A program made the translations under genes and the position numbers. A stretch of DNA of 64,000 nucleotides, taken from contig NZ_FPIR01000003.1 in NCBI RefSeq assembly GCF_900119155.1, forward strand, positions 248,001-312,000, written 5' to 3'. Positions 56,701 through 64,000 of the stretch are shown here, in pieces. Numbering within the stretch: position 1 is the stretch's first letter; each line of letters begins with the position of its first letter. The DNA is from Ruminococcus sp. YE71. GTDB lineage: Bacteria > Bacillota > Clostridia > Oscillospirales > Ruminococcaceae. Under the pieces are notes generated by a model that made no database searches, was not told where the DNA came from, and worked only from the letters and a program-made list of their open reading frames with translations.

Positions 56701-59700
56701 TTACTTATTATCGTTGTACAGAGCAAGATCCTCGTTCTTACGTGCGATCTCCTCATTGATATCCTTGTCGAACCAGAACAGGGTATCTCTTGCGTTCTCA
56801 TACTTGTTTACAGTCTCTCTGAACGCGTTGTTCAGGTTTCTTGTAACGCCGTAGGAAGCAGGGATGATCGGAATCTCTACCTGTGCTTCAAGCTGCTGAG
56901 TGAGCTTGTTTACCTCGGTCTGAGTCCAGGACAGGTTGTGCAGAGCCTCGATATTCGCGGTGTTGTAGCGTCCAAGAGTACCGAGCACCGACTCGATGTC
57001 CTGACCGTATGCGATCTGGGTGTCGTTGGAAGTGAACCACTTGATGAACTCCCATGCGCCTTCCTTATCGGGGCAGCTGTTGAAGATGATAGCACCCGAA
57101 CCTGTGGAGCAGGCGGAGATGTTGATCTTTCTTCCGTCGGGGAGAGTCACCTGACCGTTCTCGCTCTCAGTGCCGGGAACGTGCATGAAGTTCCAGCAGC
57201 CCCTGATCTCGGGAGCGGTAACAGACAGTGTATTATAGAAGGTATAGTTCTGGATCACCACAGGCATATCGCCCTGTCTGAATCGGGTCAGAGCGTCATA
57301 TGTCTGGCTGAAGCTGTACTTGGTATAGAACTCTGTCCACTGCTCGAAAGCATTTACAGCCTCGGGTCTGTCGAAGTTGGTCTTGGTCAGGTCATCCGAG
57401 TAGTAGTTGATGCCCTGCTGCAAGAGCAGCATCGCGAAGGTGTTGCCTGCCTCGGTAACGGGTGAAACGGTGGTAACGCCCGAAGTACCGCCCATTACGG
57501 GAAGGATCAGACCCACTTCCATGTAGCTTCTCTGAAGTACGGGAAGCACGTTCATCAGACCGTCCCATGTGGAGAGGTCGTTCTCGGGGTCAACGCCCAG
57601 CTCGTTCAGAACGTCGCTTCTGTAGAACAGCATCGGGAAGTCCTGAGTAACAGGCAGGCCGTAGATGCCGTTGTTGTACATATACAGTGTCTGCGCGTCG
57701 GGCGAGAACTGTTTGATCACTTCTTTATAGTCGGGGAACTGTGTCAGGTCTGCCAGCACTCCACGGGAAGCCAGCTGTATCGTGAAGTCACCGCCCACGA
57801 ACAGTACCAGGTCGGGGCCCTTACCTGCGAAGGTAGCCTCGATGATACCGCCCTGTACGAGCTTCATGTTGACCTTGGTCTTGACGTCGTCCCTTACGTT
57901 GAATTCGTTGTTTACGAGGTTTGTAACGACGGTAGCGTTATCACGTCCGAGGGTGATCCAGCAGGTCATTACGTCATCGCCGTCCTCCAGATCCGTCAGA
58001 GAATTGTAATCCTCAAAGAAGGAGCCGATGAAAGAGTCAAAGCCGAACTTCATGGACTTGAAGAATCTTGAGTCGGCAGAGGTGAATTCCTGATCTGCCG
58101 AGCAGATCTCGATAAGGTCGATCTCCAGCGGCTGTTCACGGTAGGTGTTTACCCACGCGGACAGCGAGGTGATGTTATCCTTGATCTGGCTCATCATTTC
58201 AGGTATTCTGTCGGGCTTTTCGGTACACTCGTCGAGTACGAGCGCCATCTTCTCCAGCGTTACCGCCTCGGAACCGCCCTGATTTGAAAGGCTCTCGATC
58301 TCTTTCTTAAGATCTCTGAGCGTCTGTGCATAGGTCTTGAAGTCGGGCACTATCGTAGGGATAGTGTGGTCGATCATGTAGTTGTTGTACTCATCGGGAT
58401 CAGGACCCGTGATCTGTCTTATTCTTCTGTAGTAGTTGTTGATGCTGTAAGTCAGATCGTCGAGCTCGCCCATGATCTGTCCGATCTCACCGGGGACAGC
58501 TTCAAGAGTAAGCGAGTGGCTGCCTGCTGTCAGATAGTAGTAAACGGGATCGCTTATCTCGTCATCGGTAACGGTAGGCGTTACCACGTTCCACTCGGTA
58601 TTGTAGTAGAACTTGATCTGTTCGCTGCGTGCATCGGGCACAACGCCGTCGATGTACAGTCTGCGGTTGGAGTACATACCTCTCATCTGATCCTGCTTAG
58701 CTCTGATACCGATCTTGTACCAGCCGTCAGCGTCAACAGTGAAATTCCATGTAGCTGCCTGAGTAGACTTGTTCCAGCTTCCCTTTCCTATGGAGTTGTA
58801 CCTTGTCTTTGTGGGGCTCTCGCCGTTCACGCAGGAGGTGATATAGGAATGTTTGTCGCTGGTCGGGAACAGTGTTCTCGCGCTCTTTTCATCTGCAAGC
58901 TCGCCTTCAAGAGTTATCCTCTTGCCCGAGATGCTGTTTATCTCACTGTCAGTCGGCTGCGAGTAAGCACCGGGAGCCTGATACTGGAACAGTGTGATCT
59001 CCTTCACCGCGAACTGTGCCTTTTCGGAGGTGATGGAAACGATGTTCTTTCCCTTCTCGAAGTAGAACAGCAGCGGCTCGGCGGAAAGTCCGTCAATATC
59101 CTTCAGGGGGGTCAGCTGCCATTTCGCAACAGACTCCTGACCCGGACGGATGTCGTTTCCTCTCGAATCCATGTCGATGCCCGAGGGATTGCTGGTCTGC
59201 TCGTTCACCCATACTTTCGAGAGGGTTATTCTGCCTGCGGTAGGGTACTGCACCTCACCGTTGACTGCAAGAGAAAACTCCACGTCGTTAGTGTTAGATT
59301 CCTGCGGAACGTAGTAGTCGAGCATTATGCTGTATACGCCCTCTTGCGGAACGTCTACCCCGAACTCGAAGCCGCCCTCCTGGTTTGCCCAGCTGAGCAC
59401 CCCGCTCTCGCCGCCCACATCCGTAAAAGCGATCTCAGTCCCGTCGTAGACCTTGAAATCTGCGCTTGACTGTATATCCTTGGATGTGATGACGATCTCA
59501 CCGTCTGCGCCCTTCTGCTCCGAATACTTCGCGTAGAAATCTCTGTAAGAGTTCTCAACGCGCTTGCCCGAAGCCGCAGAGCCCGTGCCCGACAAAGCCG
59601 ATGTCAGGAGAGGATCTGCACCCGAATAAACGTCAGCAGCAGTATTATCCGCTGCATCCGCAAATGCGGGCAGAGCCGACGATGTCAGCATTATCGCCGC

Positions 59701-59754
59701 GACCGCAGATGATATAACACGTCTTAATATTGTGTTATTCACTATGAAATCCAC
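56701..59754 (-). CDS. Giant extracellular solute-binding protein with N-terminal carbohydrate-binding-like domains
   Basis: A 1017-residue secreted protein. The signal peptide ends near 'SALPAFADA' (about residue 33) and lacks a lipobox cysteine, unusual for a Gram-positive binding protein. Two beta-sandwich-like domains follow (about 85-255, 'EGVYSIMLDYYVPQES'; and 275-440, 'DADGWYKIGIRAKQDQM'), then a helical linker (about 445-540). A SBP_bac_1 domain covers about 545-1000 ('CWITLGRDNATVVTNLVNNE', 'TIQLASRGVLADLTQFPDY', 'GIYGLPVTQDFPMLFYRSDV'). Ordinary members are about 450 residues. It probably captures an oligosaccharide or glycoconjugate for the adjacent permeases. Confidence 0.88.
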   Translation of the reverse strand: MDFIVNNTILRRVISSAVAAIMLTSSALPAFADAADNTAADVYSGADPLLTSALSGTGSAASGKRVENSYRDFYAKYSEQKGADGEIVITSKDIQSSADFKVYDGTEIAFTDVGGESGVLSWANQEGGFEFGVDVPQEGVYSIMLDYYVPQESNTNDVEFSLAVNGEVQYPTAGRITLSKVWVNEQTSNPSGIDMDSRGNDIRPGQESVAKWQLTPLKDIDGLSAEPLLFYFEKGKNIVSITSEKAQFAVKEITLFQYQAPGAYSQPTDSEINSISGKRITLEGELADEKSARTLFPTSDKHSYITSCVNGESPTKTRYNSIGKGSWNKSTQAATWNFTVDADGWYKIGIRAKQDQMRGMYSNRRLYIDGVVPDARSEQIKFYYNTEWNVVTPTVTDDEISDPVYYYLTAGSHSLTLEAVPGEIGQIMGELDDLTYSINNYYRRIRQITGPDPDEYNNYMIDHTIPTIVPDFKTYAQTLRDLKKEIESLSNQGGSEAVTLEKMALVLDECTEKPDRIPEMMSQIKDNITSLSAWVNTYREQPLEIDLIEICSADQEFTSADSRFFKSMKFGFDSFIGSFFEDYNSLTDLEDGDDVMTCWITLGRDNATVVTNLVNNEFNVRDDVKTKVNMKLVQGGIIEATFAGKGPDLVLFVGGDFTIQLASRGVLADLTQFPDYKEVIKQFSPDAQTLYMYNNGIYGLPVTQDFPMLFYRSDVLNELGVDPENDLSTWDGLMNVLPVLQRSYMEVGLILPVMGGTSGVTTVSPVTEAGNTFAMLLLQQGINYYSDDLTKTNFDRPEAVNAFEQWTEFYTKYSFSQTYDALTRFRQGDMPVVIQNYTFYNTLSVTAPEIRGCWNFMHVPGTESENGQVTLPDGRKINISACSTGSGAIIFNSCPDKEGAWEFIKWFTSNDTQIAYGQDIESVLGTLGRYNTANIEALHNLSWTQTEVNKLTQQLEAQVEIPIIPASYGVTRNLNNAFRETVNKYENARDTLFWFDKDINEEIARKNEDLALYNDNK

Positions 59755-59893
59755 CTTTCCAGTAAATTTGCTGAACTATAAACGGATCTTTTCCTTCTGC
59801 GGGACGGATCTTTCCCCCCGAAGTCCATATCCGATTACATTGCTTATATATTATCCCGACGCATCACATCGGTATAACAATCATATTTTCTCC

Positions 59894-59912
59894 GCTTAAA
59901 CTAAGTTTAAGC
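59894..59912. promoter_or_regulatory. Palindromic operator candidate upstream of the solute-binding operon
   Basis: GCTTAAACTAAGTTTAAGC is a perfect palindrome with one central base. It sits about 140 bases before the start at 59754, close to a TATAAT on the minus strand at about 59919-59924. No good -35 box was found, as expected for an activator-dependent promoter. Confidence 0.6.
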
Positions 59913-59942
59913 TCCCTACATTATAATAAAGAGCAGAACGGA

Positions 59943-60863
59943 TCAGCCCGATCTCACGATATAGATCCTGCCCGTCTCCTCGTCCATCTCGACCTTTACC
60001 TTGTCGCCGCCCTTGAGCTTCATGGCGTCCATGTAGTCCTTCGGCAGCTGCAACCGTCCCGAGCGGTCGAGCACCACGAGTTCCTCGTGGGTGATCTCCT
60101 CGTCCTCTTCCGACGCCGCCTGTTCCGCGCCGCCTCCGAAGCTTCCGATCTCTTTCAGCTCCTCGCTGTATGACCGTTTCCGCACGATCTCCGAGCTGGT
60201 TCGTCCGTCGCGTATCGCCACGACTCTGTCGATATGTTTAGCGAGCTTCACGTCGTGGGTAACGATGACTATCGTTATCTCCTCCGACTTGTTCAGCTCC
60301 TTGAAGATGTCGAGTATCACATTTGAAGTGCGCGTGTCCACCGAGCCTGTCGGCTCGTCCGCCAGCAGCAGCTTCGGTCGGTTGGCAAGGGCGATCGCGA
60401 TGGCGACTCTCTGCTGTTCGCCGCCCGACATCTGGTCGAGCCGTGAGTTCTTCCGTTTGAGAAGCCCCACCTTGTCCAGCAGTTCGAGAGCCCGTTCTCT
60501 CCGCGCCCTTCTTCCGCCCACGCCGCCGTCGAGCAGCATCGGCAGCTCAACATTCTGAACGGCGGTCAGATATGGCACAAGGTTTCTGGCATTGTTCTGC
60601 CACACGAACCCTACGGTATTGCGCTTGTATTCAACATAGTCCTTGTCGGTAAATTTCAGCAGGTTCTTCCCGTCCACGAAGAGCTGTCCCGCGCTCGGTC
60701 TGTCGAGACCGCCGAGCATATTCAGCAGTGTCGATTTACCGCTGCCCGAGTTGCCGACTATCGCCATCAGCTCGCCCTTTTCGACGTTGAGATCAAGTCC
60801 CTGAAGCGCCACGACCTCAACTTCCGAGGTCTTGTATATCTTCACGAGGTTCTCGCAGCGTAT
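59943..60863 (-). CDS. MacB/LolD-type ABC ATPase with C-terminal AbrB-like domain
   Basis: A soluble ATPase of about 306 residues (from the ATG at 60863; a TTG at 60929 overlapping the upstream stop is the alternative). Walker A is 'GNSGSGKSTLLNMLGGLD', signature 'QMSGGEQQRVAIA', Walker B 'LLLADEPTGSVD' and H-loop 'VTHD', typical of LolD/MacB/FtsE efflux-type ATPases rather than MalK. After about residue 225 an acidic linker leads to 'VVLDRSGRLQLPKDYMDAMK', matching the swapped-hairpin AbrB/MazE fold. An FtsX-like permease is not adjacent. It is coupled to the ATPase upstream. Confidence 0.85.
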   Translation of the reverse strand: MRCENLVKIYKTSEVEVVALQGLDLNVEKGELMAIVGNSGSGKSTLLNMLGGLDRPSAGQLFVDGKNLLKFTDKDYVEYKRNTVGFVWQNNARNLVPYLTAVQNVELPMLLDGGVGGRRARRERALELLDKVGLLKRKNSRLDQMSGGEQQRVAIAIALANRPKLLLADEPTGSVDTRTSNVILDIFKELNKSEEITIVIVTHDVKLAKHIDRVVAIRDGRTSSEIVRKRSYSEELKEIGSFGGGAEQAASEEDEEITHEELVVLDRSGRLQLPKDYMDAMKLKGGDKVKVEMDEETGRIYIVRSG

Positions 60864-60921
60864 CATGCTGCCCTCGCCGTTGTCCTCCACGCTCTCTCCG
60901 TAGAGCCTGCTGTACGGTTCG

Positions 60922-61602
60922 TTACTCAATGATCTCACCGTCCTCAAGCGTGTAGACCCTGTCTGCCACATCCATCATGCTGGGGTCGTGGGTGGTCATG
61001 ACGATTGTCATTCCCCTCTGCTCCACCAGCTCTTTAAACAGCTTCACAACGTGCAGAGCCGTCGCCGTGTCGAGCTCCGCGGTCGGTTCGTCCGCGAACA
61101 CCAGCTGCGGCTCGTGAGCTATCGCCCTTGCTATCGCCGTTCTCTGCTGTTCACCGCCCGACATCTCGCTCGGTCGGTGGTGCATTCGCTTGTCGAGCCC
61201 CACGTCGGTCATCACCTGCGTGACCCTATCCTTCCGCTTCGCGTAGGGGTACCCCGCGAGCCTCAGCCCGAACTCAACGTTCTCGAACGCCGTCAGCCCG
61301 CTCATCAGCGCCACCGACTGAAAGACGAACGCCATGTCGCGCCTTCGCAGGTCGTCCTGCTTCTTGTCGGAGAACCGCGTGATGTCCTTGCCGTTGAACA
61401 CGACCTTGCCCTTCGTCGGCCTGTCGAGCGCCCCCAGGATATTGATGAGCGTCGTCTTGCCGCTTCCCGAGCGCCCTCTCAGCACCGTCAGCCTGCCCTT
61501 CTCGATCTCGATATTGATGTCCTTGAGGGCGTGGACGACGCTTCCGTCGCCTATCTTGAAGTCGCGGCTGACATTCTCCGCCGATAAGATTATCTCGCCC
61601 AT
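60922..61602 (-). CDS. MacB/LolD-type ABC ATPase
   Basis: A 226-residue ATPase: Walker A 'GRSGSGKTTLINILGALD', Q-loop 'FVFQSVALMSGLTAFENVEF', signature 'EMSGGEQQRTAIARAIA', Walker B 'LVFADEPTAELD' and H-loop 'TTHD'. This is the LolD/MacB class, usually paired with FtsX-domain permeases in lipoprotein or peptide export. I chose the ATG at 61602 (GAGGTGATGTG upstream). It is the first gene of the minus-strand run 61602-47807, overlaps the next ATPase, and has a consensus promoter with about 175-base leader. Confidence 0.9.
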   Translation of the reverse strand: MGEIILSAENVSRDFKIGDGSVVHALKDINIEIEKGRLTVLRGRSGSGKTTLINILGALDRPTKGKVVFNGKDITRFSDKKQDDLRRRDMAFVFQSVALMSGLTAFENVEFGLRLAGYPYAKRKDRVTQVMTDVGLDKRMHHRPSEMSGGEQQRTAIARAIAHEPQLVFADEPTAELDTATALHVVKLFKELVEQRGMTIVMTTHDPSMMDVADRVYTLEDGEIIE

Positions 61603-61782
61603 CACATCACCTCGAGACCCTTTGTACAAATTGCATATACCAAACTCAGTCAACAATATATGGTGTGGAGCCGTAAATTGCCGACGATATCTTGAAACAG
61701 ATGATTTTTATTAGTAAAATGAACATTGTATCTACACGTTTTTCGTTAAGATTGTCCAAAAAAGACAAATTGACTTATTATA

Positions 61783-61811
61783 ATTATACTAAAATTTCAC
61801 CTGTTTGTCAA
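61783..61811 (-). promoter_or_regulatory. Consensus promoter of the ATPase pair
   Basis: Minus strand TTGACA (61806-61811), 17 bases, TATAAT (61783-61788). Confidence 0.88.
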
Positions 61812-62234
61812 GTGTGTCAAAAAAGAAAAATGCCGCCTTTCAGCCCGTTTTCCGATTCGTTGTAATTAACAATATTGAACCGAAATTTTTGTGTATTTTT
61901 CTTTGTGTAAATCAACATATAGAAAAATATTAAAATGTACACGATTACATTTTCTCCGCGATTACGTTGGCTATCAATAAGTATATCAATTTTATATACA
62001 AGCATATTATCATCATAATATAATTTTAACAAGAATTTTCCGAAAACGATTTCAAAGTGTACAATATATTGTACACTTAATCATTTGTGTAACATTTTTT
62101 ACCTCATTTTGCAATAAACCCCAGTCATATATTTTTTATATACCACATTCCATATACTACATATGCACACTTTCCGACACCATCCGCGACATATCTGTGC
62201 TATCATCATCTCACAGGATCATTTACTGCTTTAC
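61812..62234. other. AT-rich non-coding region upstream of the sigma-F operon
   Basis: No gene that I can support. The DNA is markedly richer in A and T than its surroundings and has no ribosome binding site followed by a plausible frame. It contains the 24-bp palindrome at 62055. A SigH promoter for spoIIA was sought but no convincing AGGAATT/GAAT pair was found. Confidence 0.6.
62055..62078. promoter_or_regulatory. 24-bp perfect palindrome
   Basis: AAGTGTACAATA (62055-62066) followed by its exact reverse complement TATTGTACACTT (62067-62078), without spacer. This has the symmetry of a dimeric repressor site; the core TGTACAATATATTGTACA is shared in part with TTGTACAA motifs elsewhere. Confidence 0.75.
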
Positions 62235-62264
62235 TGCGGGTCTTCCCCCAGGGCAAGACCCGCA
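62235..62264. repeat. Minimal terminal-repeat remnant, copy E11
   Basis: TGCGGGTCTT (62235-62244) and AAGACCCGCA (62255-62264) are perfect inverted arms around CCCCCAGGGC, equal to the outermost ends of full-length copies (compare 33343 and 33688). It lies in the spoIIAA leader. Confidence 0.65.
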
Positions 62265-62297
62265 CACACAAAGCCTCAAAGAGAAGGAGTGACGAAA

Positions 62298-62651
62298 ATG
62301 GTGACACTGTCACTGAGAGAGGGGACGCTGACGGCGGTGCTGAGGGGCGACATCGACCACCACAGTGCGTCGCAGATGCGGACTGAGATCGACAGGGCTG
62401 TGAGGGGGGCGGCTGTAAGGCTGCTGGTGCTTGATTTTTCGCAAGTGACCTTCATGGACAGCTCGGGGATCGGGCTGGTGATGGGCAGGTACAAGCTCAT
62501 GAGCGAGCTGGGTGGAGAGGTCGCAGTCGCCGATCCGCCCGCGTACATCGCGAGGGTCATGCGGCTGTCGGGGCTGGACAGGCTCTGCCGAATCGTCAGC
62601 ATCGCGCAGCCGATCGTTCAGACGGAGGTGATACACAATGCCGAAAAGTAA
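62298..62651 (+). CDS. spoIIAA: Anti-sigma F factor antagonist SpoIIAA
   Basis: A 117-residue STAS-domain protein that releases sigma F by binding SpoIIAB when dephosphorylated. The phosphorylated serine is in 'FMDSSGIGLVMGRYK' near residue 57, as in Bacillus SpoIIAA. AAGGAG lies eight bases before the ATG at 62298; the longer frame from 62163 has no such site and unrelated residues. It overlaps spoIIAB by 14 bases. First gene of a complete sigma-F switch. Confidence 0.95.
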   Translation: MVTLSLREGTLTAVLRGDIDHHSASQMRTEIDRAVRGAAVRLLVLDFSQVTFMDSSGIGLVMGRYKLMSELGGEVAVADPPAYIARVMRLSGLDRLCRIVSIAQPIVQTEVIHNAEK

Positions 62652-63150
62652 GCTGGCCTGTCTCAGCGAAACGACCGTCACATTCACGGCGGTCAGCGAG
62701 AACGAAGCCTTTGCGCGGGCGTGCGTTTCGTCCTTCATCTCGCGGCTCGACCCCCTCGTGTCGGAGCTGGCGGAGGTAAAGACCGCGGTCTCGGAGGCGG
62801 TCACGAACTGCGTCGTCCACGCCTACCGCGGCGTCCCCGACGGCAGGATCACTATGCTCATCCGACTTTTCCCCGACCGCCGCATCTACATCAGGATACG
62901 CGATTTCGGGTGCGGTATCGCGGACGTTCCCCGCGCGATGCAGCCGCTTTTCACCACCGCCCCCGAGGAGGAACGGGCAGGGCTGGGCTTTGCGGTGATG
63001 GAGAGCTTCACCGATCGGCTCACGGTCAAAAGCACCGTCGGGCGGGGGACGACTCTCGTGATGGTGAAAACGCTTCGTGAAAGAGAAGCCGCCGAACCTT
63101 CACCAAAAAGCCGACGCAAGCTCCGCACAGGTGAACCAATGCTCCGTTAG
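62638..63150 (+). CDS. spoIIAB: Anti-sigma F factor / serine kinase SpoIIAB
   Basis: It binds sigma F and phosphorylates SpoIIAA. The GHKL ATPase fold shows the N box 'EAVTNCVVHAY' (near 54), G1 box 'RDFGCGI' and G2 box 'ERAGLGFAVMESF'. The protein is 170 residues, about 25 longer than Bacillus SpoIIAB, with a basic C-terminal tail ('PKSRRKLRTG'). It is translated by overlap with spoIIAA and lies 44 bases before sigF. Confidence 0.94.
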   Translation: MPKSKLACLSETTVTFTAVSENEAFARACVSSFISRLDPLVSELAEVKTAVSEAVTNCVVHAYRGVPDGRITMLIRLFPDRRIYIRIRDFGCGIADVPRAMQPLFTTAPEEERAGLGFAVMESFTDRLTVKSTVGRGTTLVMVKTLREREAAEPSPKSRRKLRTGEPMLR

Positions 63151-63194
63151 CATCCCACTCCCATTTTCTACATATTCGACAAAGGAGAATGAAA

Positions 63195-63860
63195 ATGGAA
63201 GCATTGAAACCAACTGCCCAGCAGCGCGCCGAGGAAAATCTCGGGCTCGTACACCTCTGCGCCAACAAATTCCGCGGCCGCGGCATCGAGTACGACGACC
63301 TGTTCAGCGCGGGCTGCATCGGGCTGATGAAGGCGGCGCACGGGTTCGACGACGGGCGAGGGGTGCGGTTTTCGACCTACGCCGTGCCTGTCATCCTCGG
63401 GGAGATCAAGCGGCTTTTCCGCGACGGGGGCGCTGTTCATGTCAGCCGAAGTCTGAAGGAGCTGTCGCTGAAAGCTGCTCGTGCGAAGGACGATTTTGCC
63501 GCCTCCGAGGGGCGCGAACCGACGGTCAGCGAGCTGAGCGAGATACTCGGCGAGCCGCCCGAACTCGTCACCGAAGCGATCTCCGCGGGGCTTGCCCCCG
63601 TCAGTCTTACCATCTGCACCGAGGACGGCGTTGACGAAGCCGACGTGCCTGTCCCCTCCTCCGAGGAGCGGATCCTTTCGATGATGGCGCTGCGAAGTGC
63701 CCTCAAAACGCTGTCCGTCAAGGATCGAAAGCTGATCTATCTCCGCTATTTCCGCGACAAGACCCAGTCGGAGACCGCCGCCGCCCTCGGAATGACGCAG
63801 GTGCAGGTCTCGCGCCGCGAAAAGAAGCTGCTCGCCGCCATGCGAACTCAGATGGAATAA
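63195..63860 (+). CDS. sigF: RNA polymerase sigma-F factor
   Basis: The forespore-specific sigma factor that starts compartmental gene expression after asymmetric division. The 221-residue protein has region 2 ('YDDLFSAGCIGLMKAAHGFD', 'FSTYAVPVILGEIKRLFRD'), region 3 (about 85-150) and a region 4 helix-turn-helix ('KTQSETAAALGMTQVQVSRR'). The ATG at 63195 has GGAG seven bases upstream; the ATG at 63189 is too close. Together with spoIIAA-spoIIAB it indicates that the organism, or a recent ancestor, can form endospores. Confidence 0.95.
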   Translation: MEALKPTAQQRAEENLGLVHLCANKFRGRGIEYDDLFSAGCIGLMKAAHGFDDGRGVRFSTYAVPVILGEIKRLFRDGGAVHVSRSLKELSLKAARAKDDFAASEGREPTVSELSEILGEPPELVTEAISAGLAPVSLTICTEDGVDEADVPVPSSEERILSMMALRSALKTLSVKDRKLIYLRYFRDKTQSETAAALGMTQVQVSRREKKLLAAMRTQME

Positions 63861-63867
63861 GAAAAAA

Positions 63868-63901
63868 CAGCCATTTGCCGCGTGCGAATGACTGTTTTTT
63901 T
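63868..63901 (+). terminator. Terminator of the spoIIA operon
   Basis: CAGCCATT (63868-63875) pairs with AATGACTG (63887-63894; one wobble), followed by seven T residues. Confidence 0.88.
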
Positions 63902-63905
63902 GCGC

Positions 63906-63936
63906 AAAAAAACACGCTCCATCGAAACGGAGCGTG
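63906..63936 (-). terminator. Terminator after the CAT-anticodon tRNA
   Basis: CACGCTCC (63913-63920) pairs with GGAGCGTG (63929-63936); on the minus strand a seven-T run follows. Confidence 0.9.
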
Positions 63937-63939
63937 TCG

Positions 63940-64000
63940 TGGTGGTTCCTCGGGGACTCGAACCCAGGACCATCCGGTTATGAGCCGGGAGCTCTAACCA
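63940..64000 (-). tRNA. tRNA with CAT anticodon (Met elongator or Ile2), 3' part, cut by window end
   Basis: The minus strand gives an anticodon loop CTCATAA (anticodon CAT), T loop TTCGAGT, acceptor 3' strand AGGAACC, discriminator A and encoded CCA. The 5' acceptor and most of the D arm lie beyond base 64000. Loop CTCATAA occurs in both elongator tRNA-Met and tRNA-Ile2, so identity needs the missing 5' part. Confidence 0.9.

Noticed and set aside
61817-62032. 71-codon minus-strand frame upstream of the ATPase pair
   Set aside because: AT-rich, no ribosome site, and would overlap the promoter of the ATPase pair.

Overview
The window looks like chromosome from a moderately GC-rich, anaerobic Gram-positive bacterium of the Ruminococcus/Oscillospiraceae type (Clostridia). 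This rests on strong AGGAGG ribosome binding sites, consensus TTGACA-17-TATAAT promoters, a spoIIAA-spoIIAB-sigF operon, rubrerythrin, an [FeFe]-hydrogenase maturase (HydF), an RnfB subunit, glutamate dehydrogenase, a type IV pilin and a very large carbohydrate-type ABC transport locus. The assignment is inferred from gene content; no rRNA is present to confirm it.

Layout. 1-2.5 kb: the tail of an AraC regulator and a two-sensor-domain diguanylate cyclase. 2.6-8.6 kb (minus): rsmE, cbiG, cbiF, a radical SAM protein, and an MBOAT-like/DHHW-like pair. 8.9-10.4 kb: an epimerase and a small acidic membrane protein. 10.7-13.5 kb (minus): a D,D-carboxypeptidase, a CBS protein and a lipoprotein. 13.8-15.6 kb: hydF and a GtrA protein. 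15.7-21.5 kb (minus): two cobalamin runs, cobC-cbiB-cobD and cobU-cobS-cobU-like, the second headed by two paralogous membrane proteins of unknown role. 21.8-28 kb (minus): trmO, yfhO, a GtrB-like glycosyltransferase, a YjbR protein and a membrane protein. 28.2-31.6 kb (plus): the rpmH-rnpA-yidD-yidC-khpB cluster. Then gdhA, a zinc-ribbon membrane protein, rubrerythrin, an SGNH lipoprotein, tRNA-Arg, metG, rnfB and a TraB/GumN protein. 41.7-45.1 kb: a solitary pilin divergent from an HD-GYP protein, followed by a LuxR-type response regulator. 45.5-47.3 kb (minus): a small transporter-like protein, a SpoU methylase and a DUF3592 protein.

The most unusual part is 47.8-61.6 kb, ten minus-strand genes. 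Two MacB/LolD-type ATPases (one with a C-terminal AbrB-like swapped-hairpin domain) are followed by a 1017-residue solute-binding protein with N-terminal beta-sandwich-like domains, a MalF/MalG permease pair, a membrane-anchored beta-propeller/TPR protein, a YIP1 protein, a DUF5696-like exoprotein and a second MalF/MalG pair. There is no canonical sugar-import ATPase. The close spacing and overlaps suggest one functional system, probably for uptake or sensing of a surface polymer, but the substrate cannot be read from sequence. The window closes with the sigma-F operon and the 3' part of a CAT-anticodon tRNA.

A second theme is a dispersed intergenic repeat family with about eleven full or decayed copies. 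Full copies are about 300-420 bp with long imperfect terminal inverted repeats. Some contain a 19-bp unit that expands in tandem (six copies in the hydF leader, three near 34.8 kb). Four copies share a related short reading frame. They sit tightly against gene ends and in one case supply the stop codon of a gene.
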